This document shows positions 1-5,972 of a DNA stretch of 7,027 nt, one piece after another. This DNA comes from an uncultured Lachnospiraceae bacterium (GTDB lineage: Bacteria > Bacillota > Clostridia > Lachnospirales > Lachnospiraceae). The translations under genes and the position numbers were made by a program. Location of the stretch: contig CANQQN010000099.1 of NCBI GenBank assembly GCA_947625995.1, positions 1 to 7,027 of the forward strand, given 5' to 3'. Each line of letters begins with the position of its first letter. Within the stretch, counting starts at the first letter, position 1. Below the pieces are notes generated by a model. It made no database searches and was not told the DNA's origin. It worked only from the letters and a program-made list of their open reading frames with translations.

Positions 1-81
1 TAAGCCTATTGAACAAAGATTTATTAAGTTATCAAGGTACATTTACTGTATCTAAAAGATATTATACGAGGAGGAAACCCC
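1..81. other. Leader region of the lipoprotein gene
   Basis: An AT-rich stretch with the GGAGG ribosome binding site at 70-74. A TATTAT at 60-65 resembles a -10 box but would start transcription on top of the ribosome binding site, so it is not called. No confident promoter is seen; it may lie left of the window. Confidence 0.5.
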
Positions 82-2265
82 ATGAAAAAAAGAAACTCTA
101 TTCTATTGGTTTTAATGACCGCGATCGTCCTTTTTGCCGGATTTCTCTGGGGCTGCAAGCAGGCGTCCGCAGGCACGCAGCGTTCTTACGGCGATATAAA
201 TGCAGACGGCACCGTCACAGCCGACGACGCGCTGGCTGTACTGAAGCACATTGTTCATCTGGAACCGATCACAGACCCGCAATCCCTGACGGTCGCAGAC
301 ATGGACGGGGACGGGACGCTTACAGCTAACGACGCGCTGGACATTTTAAAAACTGCCGTAAAACTGATTCCGGAAAGACAACCCGACAATATGGAGGTAT
401 CACCCATGCCCACCAACGACACAGAAGATCCCGTTGTTCCCTCAAGAGAGCCTTCCACCATACCGACAGCGACGCCTACGGTTGATCCTTCAAGCACATC
501 GGATACAGCTGCCAACGTGCTGGTCGCCTGCTTCTCCTGCACCGGCAATACAAGATCCGTCGCGGATAAGATCGTATCCATCACCGGCGGCGATCTTTAT
601 GAGATCAGGCCCAAACAGCCATACACGGACGCAGATCTAAACTACGGAAATTCCGGCAGCAGGGCCAATCAGGAGCAGAACGATCCCTCCAGCCGTCCGG
701 AAATATCCGGCGCCATAGAAAACATAGAACAATATGACATTATTTTTCTGGGCTATCCCATCTGGTGGGGGCAGGCGCCAAAGATCATGTATACGTTTCT
801 GGAAAGCTACGATCTTGCCGGAAAGACCATCGTTCCCTTTTGCACCTCCGGAAGCAGCGGCATCGGCACCAGCGCGAAAAATATGCAGCCTTCAGCCGGA
901 CAAGCGAAATGGCTGGACGGCATGCGATTCGGCGCAGGTGCATCCGAAGATGCAGTCAGAGAATGGATCGACAGCCTTGGCCTCTTCTTTGCTTCCAACA
1001 GCAGTCCTTCCCAAAAACCTGCCGCTTCCACAGATCCGTCGCTATCCTACGACGGCCTGTTTCCCCAACATGAGCCTTACGGCAAAGGCGTTGGCGCCAT
1101 GCCCGGACGGGTGGTCTGGGCATACGACCCTGACTGTGTAGACTGGGACGGCAACGGCTACTGGTGGAACACCGATAATTTTCAAGAATCCGTGATGCTC
1201 CGTATGGTGAATGAAAGCATCGCTTCTCTCGGCGGCAAAACAACTGCCGCGCAAGGGTGGTCTGCTCTTTTCTTGGCAAGTAACGCTTCCCGCGGCAAAG
1301 CAGGCAGTTATACCAAAGGAGAAAAGATCGCGATTAAAGCAAATATCAACGGTTCCGCCGTGTTTGACGACGACACCTCCGGAAAAACACAGATGAGCTA
1401 CACCAATCCCGTATTATTAAAGGCGCTGCTCACCTCTCTCGTGAAGGAAGCCGGGGTGGCCCCTTCGGACATTACCGTCTATGATGTGTCCCGTCTATTT
1501 CCGGATTACATGATATCCCTGTGTACGGAGGGCGATCTAAAAGGCGTTAATTTTGTTGGCCGCGATAACGGCGTCGCAGACAGTTCCGCACCTATCGTCT
1601 GGTCTCACGAATTTAGCGGTGCAGTCAACTATCTGCCCACCTGCGTCACGGAGGCGGATTATCTGATCAATCTTGCAAACCTAAAGGGCCATAGTTATGG
1701 GATCACCCTCTGCGGGAAAAACCATTTCGGTTCCTTTATCAACGGCAACGCTATGCGTCCGCCGGAAGGCGCAAACCTGCACCAGTGGCTGACAAGATCC
1801 GAGATGGGAATCTACAGTCCTCTGGTGGATCTGATGAGCAACGCCAAGCTTGGCGGCAAAACCGTATTATATATGCTGGACGCCGTGATCTGTGCAAACA
1901 GCGAAGGCTCTTCTATCTCAGCAGACAACGCCAAATGGCAACAGGATCCTTTCAACGGAGACTTTACTTCCAGCATTTTTGTGTCTCAGGATCCGGTGGC
2001 CATCGATTCCGTAGGCGCGGATTTTCTCGCGAATGAACCGACCGTAACGAAGCATAACTCCGCCGCAGGGGATACGACCAACGAAAATTATCTCCATGAA
2101 GCCGGGCTGGTGGCAAACGCACCCTCGGGGACTGTCTATACAGACGGTCAGGGACATACAGTAACAAATCTGGGCGTGCATGAACATTGGAATAATTGTA
2201 CGGAGAAGCTGTACAGCAGGGATCTTGGAAAAAAAGAGGGGATCGAACTGATTAAGATCAGATAA
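82..2265 (+). CDS. Predicted lipoprotein: dockerin + flavodoxin + DUF362 fusion
   Basis: A 727-residue predicted exported lipoprotein with three recognisable parts. Residues 1-25 form a signal peptide (MKKRN, hydrophobic core, then L22-W-G-C25); Trp at -2 makes the lipobox slightly atypical. Residues about 35-96 are a dockerin: two calcium loops, D38-I-N40-A-D42-G ending at D49 and D73-M-D75-G-D77-G ending at D84, each followed by a helix. A Pro/Ser/Thr-rich linker spans about 100-143. Residues about 145-300 are a flavodoxin_4-type domain, with the phosphate-binding loop SCTGNT (152-157) and the family motif GYPIWWGQAPK (224-234). Residues about 326-680 resemble DUF362, with VNYLPT, DYLINLANLKGH (526-537), KNHFGSF (546-552) and DPVAIDSVGADF (637-648). 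No ferredoxin-type cysteine cluster is present. The ATG follows GGAGG at 70-74 with 7-nt spacing. The gene is monocistronic as far as visible and convergent with groEL. A redox or electron-transfer role at the cell surface is inference; the DUF362 function is unknown. Confidence 0.88.
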   Translation: MKKRNSILLVLMTAIVLFAGFLWGCKQASAGTQRSYGDINADGTVTADDALAVLKHIVHLEPITDPQSLTVADMDGDGTLTANDALDILKTAVKLIPERQPDNMEVSPMPTNDTEDPVVPSREPSTIPTATPTVDPSSTSDTAANVLVACFSCTGNTRSVADKIVSITGGDLYEIRPKQPYTDADLNYGNSGSRANQEQNDPSSRPEISGAIENIEQYDIIFLGYPIWWGQAPKIMYTFLESYDLAGKTIVPFCTSGSSGIGTSAKNMQPSAGQAKWLDGMRFGAGASEDAVREWIDSLGLFFASNSSPSQKPAASTDPSLSYDGLFPQHEPYGKGVGAMPGRVVWAYDPDCVDWDGNGYWWNTDNFQESVMLRMVNESIASLGGKTTAAQGWSALFLASNASRGKAGSYTKGEKIAIKANINGSAVFDDDTSGKTQMSYTNPVLLKALLTSLVKEAGVAPSDITVYDVSRLFPDYMISLCTEGDLKGVNFVGRDNGVADSSAPIVWSHEFSGAVNYLPTCVTEADYLINLANLKGHSYGITLCGKNHFGSFINGNAMRPPEGANLHQWLTRSEMGIYSPLVDLMSNAKLGGKTVLYMLDAVICANSEGSSISADNAKWQQDPFNGDFTSSIFVSQDPVAIDSVGADFLANEPTVTKHNSAAGDTTNENYLHEAGLVANAPSGTVYTDGQGHTVTNLGVHEHWNNCTEKLYSRDLGKKEGIELIKIR

Positions 2266-2328
2266 TAGCCGAATATCATCTCCCGGCCTACCGGCCGTTC
2301 GATGTTCGTTAGACTCACATGTCATCTA

Positions 2329-2388
2329 AAAAAAGTCCCCATGGGACCATGCGACTGTAAACAGTCGATGGCCCACAGGGACTTTTTT
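2329..2388. terminator. Bidirectional rho-independent terminator between convergent genes
   Basis: A long near-perfect hairpin. The outer stem pairs AAAAAAGTCCC (2329-2339) with GGGACTTTTTT (2378-2388). After a CA/CA internal loop, TGGG (2342-2345) pairs with CCCA (2372-2375), CCAT (2347-2350) with ATGG (2368-2371), and CGACTG (2352-2357) with CAGTCG (2362-2367) around a TAAA loop, with single-base bulges at A2346 and G2351. A T-run ends the stem on both strands, so it can stop transcripts from the lipoprotein gene (plus) and from groEL (minus), whose stop codon is 24 nt away. Confidence 0.9.
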
Positions 2389-2411
2389 ATCTGTCGCGTT
2401 CGTTTTTATCG

Positions 2412-4034
2412 TCACATCATGCCGCCCATGCCGCCGCCTGCAGGCATAGCCGGAGTATCTTCTTTGATATTGGCAACTACAGACTCTGTGGTAAGCAGCG
2501 TAGCCGCCACGCTGACTGCGTTCTGCAGCGCGCTTCTTGTTACCTTGGCAGGATCAAGGATACCTGCTTCCACCATATCCACATACTCATCCTTCAGCGC
2601 GTCGTAGCCCATGCCAACCTTAGATTCTTTGATCTTGTTGATGATCACGGAGCCCTCCAGCCCTGCGTTTGCAGCAATATAATAAAGGGGAGACTCCAAC
2701 GCTTTCAGCACCACATTGGCGCCGGTCTTCTCATCGCCTTCAAGTGCTGCCGCAAGTTCGGCCACCTTCTTAGCCGCATGAATATACGCGGAACCGCCGC
2801 CTGCGATAATGCCTTCCTCAACAGCAGCTCTTGTTGCATTGAGGGCATCCTCCATACGCAGCTTGCTCTCCTTCATCTCTGTCTCGGTAGCAGCGCCCAC
2901 GCGGATCACCGCAACGCCGCCGGCAAGCTTCGCCAGCCTCTCCTGAAGCTTCTCCTTATCAAACTCAGAGGTTGTCTCTGTGATCTGCTGCTTGATCTGA
3001 TTGATCCTTGCGCTGATGGCGTCCTTGTCGCCCTCGCCGTCAACGATCACGGTATTTTCCTTCTGTACCTTCACAGATTTTGCACGTCCAAGACTTTCCA
3101 GCGTAGCTTCCTTCAGGTCAAGGCCAAGCTCTTCGGAAATCACCTGACCGCCGGTAAGGATAGCGATATCCTCCAGCATTGCTTTTCTTCTGTCACCGTA
3201 ACCGGGAGCCTTCACCGCTACAACGGAAAACGTGCCCCGCAGCTTGTTGACGATCAGCGTGGTCAGCGCTTCGCCCTCGATGTCTTCAGCAATGATCAGC
3301 AGCTTTGCGCCGGACTGCACCACCTGCTCCAGAATGGGAAGCAGTTCCTGAATGTTGCTGACCTTTTTGTCTGTGATCAAAATATATGGATTATCCAAAA
3401 CGGCTTCCATCTTATCCATGTCGGTAGCCATGTATGCGGAAATATAACCGCGGTCAAACTGCATGCCCTCCACCAGATCAAGCTCAGTGAGCATGGTCTT
3501 TGACTCTTCAATGGTGATCACGCCGTCGTTGCCTACCTTTTCCATGGCGTCGGCAACCATATTGCCCACTTCCACGTCGCCTGCGGAGATCGCAGCGACT
3601 TTCGCGATGTGGTCTTTGCCGTTTACCTTGCTGCTCATGGCGCTGATGGCCTCCACAGCCGCATCCGTGGCCTTCTTCATACCTTTGCGGAGAATGATGG
3701 GGTTCGCGCCTGCAGCCAGATTCTTCATTCCTTCATTGACCATAGCCTGCGCAAGAACAGTGGCCGTTGTGGTACCGTCGCCGGCTACGTCATTGGTCTT
3801 TGTGGCAACTTCCTTCACAAGCTGCGCGCCCATGTTCTCAAAGGCATCCTCAAGCTCGATCTCCTTGGCGATGGTCACGCCGTCGTTGGTGATCAGCGGA
3901 GCGCCGAAAGATTTGTCCAATACCACGTTTCTCCCTTTGGGGCCAAGCGTTACCCGCACTGTATTTGCAAGCTGGTTTACGCCTGACTCTAATGCGGCGC
4001 GTGCTTCTGCGCCATATTTGATTTCCTTTGCCAT
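2412..4034 (-). CDS. groEL: Chaperonin GroEL (Hsp60), complete
   Basis: The 540-residue, full-length 60-kDa chaperonin subunit, which forms the cytoplasmic double-ring ATP-driven folding chamber with GroES. Seen directly: the conserved N-terminus MAKEIKYG; the nucleotide-binding TLGPKG (29-34) and the AGDGTTT loop (85-90 region); the catalytic-aspartate region MEDALNATRAAVEEG (394-408), where D396 corresponds to the ATPase aspartate near 398 of E. coli GroEL; the family signature AAVEEGIIAGGG (403-414); and a short C-terminal tail rich in Gly and Met. The ATG is preceded by AGGAGG (4044-4049) with about 9-nt spacing. It lies 28 nt downstream of groES in the same orientation, so the two form the usual bicistronic operon. 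Transcription ends at the hairpin at 2329-2388. Nothing in the protein is unusual. Confidence 0.99.
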   Translation of the reverse strand: MAKEIKYGAEARAALESGVNQLANTVRVTLGPKGRNVVLDKSFGAPLITNDGVTIAKEIELEDAFENMGAQLVKEVATKTNDVAGDGTTTATVLAQAMVNEGMKNLAAGANPIILRKGMKKATDAAVEAISAMSSKVNGKDHIAKVAAISAGDVEVGNMVADAMEKVGNDGVITIEESKTMLTELDLVEGMQFDRGYISAYMATDMDKMEAVLDNPYILITDKKVSNIQELLPILEQVVQSGAKLLIIAEDIEGEALTTLIVNKLRGTFSVVAVKAPGYGDRRKAMLEDIAILTGGQVISEELGLDLKEATLESLGRAKSVKVQKENTVIVDGEGDKDAISARINQIKQQITETTSEFDKEKLQERLAKLAGGVAVIRVGAATETEMKESKLRMEDALNATRAAVEEGIIAGGGSAYIHAAKKVAELAAALEGDEKTGANVVLKALESPLYYIAANAGLEGSVIINKIKESKVGMGYDALKDEYVDMVEAGILDPAKVTRSALQNAVSVAATLLTTESVVANIKEDTPAMPAGGGMGGMM

Positions 4035-4062
4035 TGCAATCTACCTCCTGAATTTAACTGTC

Positions 4063-4347
4063 TTACTGAACGATGGCCAGAATGTCGCTCTGCTTCACGA
4101 TGATGTATTCCTCATCGTCCAGCTTCACTTCTGTACCTGAATATTTTGAGAAGATGATCTGGTCTCCCACCTTCACTTCCATGGGAACGATCTTGCCGTC
4201 CTCCACAGCGCCGGGGCCCACTGCGATCACTTCCGCCTGCTGGGGCTTTTCCTTAGTCTGGCCGGTCAGTACGATGCCGGATTTCGTTGTCTCCTCCGCC
4301 ACAAGCTGCTTCAACACCACGCGGTCGCCTAACGGTTTTAATGTCAT
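4063..4347 (-). CDS. groES: Co-chaperonin GroES (Hsp10), complete
   Basis: The 94-residue lid subunit of the GroEL chamber, of normal family length. Seen directly: the N-terminal MTLKPLGDRVVLK; the mobile loop EETTKSGIVLTGQTKEKPQ (18-36), with the hydrophobic GIVL tripeptide region (24-27) that contacts GroEL; the VGPG turn; and the C-terminal EYIIVKQSDILAIV strand. The ATG follows a GGAGG ribosome binding site (4356-4360) at 8-nt spacing. It is the first gene of the groES-groEL operon and is probably transcribed from the promoter at 4431-4459. Confidence 0.99.
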   Translation of the reverse strand: MTLKPLGDRVVLKQLVAEETTKSGIVLTGQTKEKPQQAEVIAVGPGAVEDGKIVPMEVKVGDQIIFSKYSGTEVKLDDEEYIIVKQSDILAIVQ

Positions 4348-4430
4348 GCTGCATTCCTCCTAAATACATATTTTACTATAATCTGAGAATATCCAAATAA
4401 TGCCAAATATATTCCAGACGATTAAAATAT

Positions 4431-4459
4431 ATACTATACCCCAGACTCTTGATTGTCAA
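4431..4459 (-). promoter_or_regulatory. Sigma-A-type promoter for groES-groEL
   Basis: On the minus strand a perfect -35 hexamer TTGACA (4459-4454) is followed after 17 nt by TAGTAT (4436-4431, 4 of 6 matches to TATAAT). An overlapping TATAGT (4438-4433) gives a better -10 match but only a 15-nt spacer. Transcription would start near 4424 and leave a leader of about 77 nt before the groES ATG. No CIRCE operator (TTAGCACTC-N9-GAGTGCTAA) overlaps it. The assignment is by consensus only. Confidence 0.7.
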
Positions 4460-4469
4460 CGGGCAAATA

Positions 4470-4521
4470 TGAAAATAATGTGAAAATAATACCATTTTTT
4501 ACGCTAAATAATACAAATAAT
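4470..4521 (-). promoter_or_regulatory. Phased AT-rich repeats upstream of groESL promoter, UP-element-like
   Basis: Plus-strand TGAAAATAAT occurs twice, at 4470-4479 and 4481-4490, exactly 11 bp apart. AAATAAT recurs at 4506-4512 and 4515-4521, and once in the leader at 4395-4401. Relative to the inferred start near 4424, the two decamers lie at about -46 to -66, where AT-rich UP elements contact the RNA polymerase alpha subunit. They could raise promoter strength, bend the DNA, or bind an unidentified regulator. Function is inferred from position and composition. Confidence 0.4.
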
Positions 4522-4561
4522 CCAAAATGAGGAATCAAATGTTAGGTTTTTACCGGTCCGG

Positions 4562-5806
4562 TCAGCCCTCCACCGGAAATCTGTCGATCACACGGACCGC
4601 GTATTTCAGAATGTACAGGGAATCTACAGAATTCAGTTCTCCGTTCCCGTCTACGTCCGCAAGCCGCGCCTGCACATCGTCAAACGCAAGCAGACCGACC
4701 ACGTTTCTCAAGACCGCCAGCGCGTCGTTGGAATCGATCCTCCCGTCAAAATTCACATCTCCGATGACTTCCGGTCTCTTGATCTCGCAGGCGGAAGCCG
4801 GCATATCGCCAAACACGGGGATCCGGAACACAAACGCGCTGTCCATGATCCCATAAGACTGGTATCCCTCGCGGACGCGCATTCCCTCTGACAGAGGCGC
4901 CCTTACATTTTGCATATACTGGTGCCAAGAAACGGCGCCCATGGCCACGTCAAACTTCTGGAAATACAGCGTCGTCTGCTGCCGCTCCATATAACGGTCA
5001 TAGATCTTTTTTGCCCCACCCAACAGGGATGCGTATCTGTTGTTCCAGTTTTCGCGCTTTGCCTCCTCCATGCCGTTTTTGTATATTTCCTGACTTGTCT
5101 GTCCGGAAGCGCCGATATTAAAATAATTATAGTATCCCTCATATCCCGGATAATTTCCGGAGATCAAAGGGGAATCCCCTCTCCCCTGCTCCTGCGCCAC
5201 ACGGGTCGCCAGCAAAAAGGGACTGATCCCCAGTTCTTTTCCGATGTTCACAAAGGCCTGCGCATAAGACATGAACGGGTTGTCCTCCAGTTTTGCGTTG
5301 CACATCCATGTATTCTGAAGCACAGCCTCAACACTCTCGACCGTATGGTATCCGGGATGATAGATCATATGCTCAAACATGAATACGTCGGACGAATTCA
5401 GAAAATTACGGGGATCCATATAATAGGCAATCACGTAATCCACAGGCTGCACCCAGTTGGGCGCGCTGAAAATATAGTATTTCCCGGTGGTAAAATCATA
5501 CAGATTGATCTTATTTCCGTTGTATGTAACGCCCTGCGCTTTGGAAAGCCAGAAATCCGGCACGTTATTTTCGATCAGATTTACCCCGGGCGTCAGTTCA
5601 TATCTGAGAAAATCATTCCATGACACCCCGGTGTTATATGCCTCAAAGCTCCAAAGAGGATGCTCCGTAAGCATCTGCTGTATATAGGGACGGTAGCTTT
5701 CCGGAAAATCATTCAGGTTTGTATCCGCCCGGGCCGTGACCGGCGCGGCGAAAAAAACCGAAAAGGAAAGAATACCTGCAATTATCCCGCCAAATAACTT
5801 TTTCAA
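4562..5806 (-). CDS. Secreted glucosaminidase (peptidoglycan hydrolase) with C-terminal dockerin
   Basis: A 414-residue secreted cell-wall hydrolase. Residues 1-27 are a Sec signal peptide (MKKLF, hydrophobic stretch, cleavage likely after A25-R-A27). Residues about 34-70 hold the FPESYRP...HPLWSFEAYNTG region common in clostridial glucosaminidases. The catalytic domain covers about 120-300: SYAQAFVNIGKELGISPFLLA (180-200), then TRVAQEQG (201-208) with E206 as the likely catalytic acid, and the YYNYFNIGA motif (225-233) typical of GH73-like/LytD-type endo-beta-N-acetylglucosaminidases that cut the glycan strand. Residues about 346-408 are a complete dockerin with calcium loops D350-V-N-F-D-G...D361 and D384-V-D-G-N-G...D395. 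There is no lipobox, LPxTG signal or visible wall-binding repeat, so the dockerin may be its tether. The start is TTG at 5806: an in-frame TGA lies at 5828-5830, with no in-frame ATG between, and GAGG (5815-5818) sits 8 nt upstream. The exact enzyme class is inferred from motifs. Confidence 0.88.
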   Translation of the reverse strand: MKKLFGGIIAGILSFSVFFAAPVTARADTNLNDFPESYRPYIQQMLTEHPLWSFEAYNTGVSWNDFLRYELTPGVNLIENNVPDFWLSKAQGVTYNGNKINLYDFTTGKYYIFSAPNWVQPVDYVIAYYMDPRNFLNSSDVFMFEHMIYHPGYHTVESVEAVLQNTWMCNAKLEDNPFMSYAQAFVNIGKELGISPFLLATRVAQEQGRGDSPLISGNYPGYEGYYNYFNIGASGQTSQEIYKNGMEEAKRENWNNRYASLLGGAKKIYDRYMERQQTTLYFQKFDVAMGAVSWHQYMQNVRAPLSEGMRVREGYQSYGIMDSAFVFRIPVFGDMPASACEIKRPEVIGDVNFDGRIDSNDALAVLRNVVGLLAFDDVQARLADVDGNGELNSVDSLYILKYAVRVIDRFPVEG

Positions 5807-5814
5807 ATTATCGA

Positions 5815-5821
5815 CCTCTTT
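5815..5821 (-). promoter_or_regulatory. Ribosome binding site that selects the TTG start
   Basis: The minus strand reads AAAGAGG here, 8 nt upstream of the TTG at 5806. This spacing supports initiation at TTG. A nearby ATG (5831-5829) is out of frame, opens only a 7-codon reading frame, and has just a weak AGG close upstream. Confidence 0.65.
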
Positions 5822-5832
5822 CTTTTTTCATT

Positions 5833-5879
5833 ACCTGTGTTCGTTTTTGAAGCTACGCAGAGGAGATTATATCACAGGT
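5833..5879. repeat. Inverted repeat spanning promoter and leader, possible operator
   Basis: A perfect 7-bp inverted repeat: ACCTGTG (5833-5839) and CACAGGT (5873-5879), separated by 33 bp. One arm sits in the promoter spacer next to the -10 box, and the other lies in the leader at about +20 to +26. Centre-to-centre distance is 40 bp, close to four helical turns. Arms this widely spaced could be two half-sites for a looping or cooperative repressor, or could arise by chance. No regulator family is recognised. Confidence 0.35.
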
Positions 5880-5894
5880 TTTTTATTTAGGCAA
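5866..5894 (-). promoter_or_regulatory. Sigma-A-type promoter for the dockerin glucosaminidase
   Basis: The minus strand shows TTGCCT (5894-5889, 4 of 6 matches to the -35 consensus), a 17-nt spacer, and a perfect TATAAT (5871-5866). The predicted start near 5859 gives a leader of about 52 nt. It lies downstream of the gltD terminator hairpin, so the gene appears to be transcribed independently of gltD. Confidence 0.75.
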
Positions 5895-5930
5895 TTGAGA
5901 AACCGTACATTTTCAAATGTTTTTAATGGA

Positions 5931-5966
5931 AAATGAGGACCGCGCAGCAAACGCCGGTCCTCATTT
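5931..5966 (-). terminator. Hairpin terminator downstream of gltD
   Basis: A perfect 12-bp stem, AAATGAGGACCG (5931-5942) with CGGTCCTCATTT (5955-5966), around a 12-nt loop. It begins 7 nt after the gltD stop codon. On the minus strand the stem ends in TTTTCC, followed by ATTAAAAA, so the U-tract is short. The strong stem and its position make termination of the gltD transcript the likely role. Confidence 0.75.
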
Positions 5967-5972
5967 GTGATC

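Larger units (their letters stand above)
4348..4561. other. Intergenic region between glucosaminidase gene and groES
   Basis: A 214-bp AT-rich gap holding the groESL promoter, the AT-rich repeats and the groES leader. The leader carries GAATAT (4387-4392) and its inverse ATATTC (4409-4414), with CCAAATA repeated at 4393-4399 and 4403-4409. No convincing terminator for the upstream glucosaminidase gene is visible: only a 5-bp CCGGT (4558-4562)/ACCGG (4572-4576) stem at its stop codon, with no T-run directly after it. Some read-through into groESL is therefore possible. No small gene is seen. Confidence 0.6.

Noticed and set aside
60..65. TATTAT as a -10 box for the lipoprotein gene
   Set aside because: Transcription would start within the ribosome binding site, and no suitable -35 lies 17 nt upstream.
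734..1141. A 135-codon ORF in another frame of the lipoprotein gene
   Set aside because: Overlaps the well-supported flavodoxin domain; its composition is that of a frame-shifted shadow.
2284..2297. Small GC hairpin CGGCC-TACC-GGCCG after the lipoprotein gene
   Set aside because: Five base pairs with no T-run; the strong terminator 30 nt further on makes a role unnecessary.
2778..3503. A 241-codon plus-strand ORF inside groEL
   Set aside because: It lies antisense to a highly conserved gene, has no domain-like sequence, and is explained by groEL codon bias.
3463..4140. A 225-codon plus-strand ORF across the groEL/groES junction
   Set aside because: Antisense shadow rich in Ser, Ala and Thr without recognisable motifs; it crosses two certain genes.
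4461..4477. CtsR-like heptad GGGCAAA upstream of groESL
   Set aside because: Only one heptad is close to consensus; the second half does not match at the required spacing.
4910..5623. A 237-codon plus-strand ORF inside the glucosaminidase gene
   Set aside because: Antisense to a gene with a clear signal peptide, catalytic motif and dockerin; no convincing start or domain.
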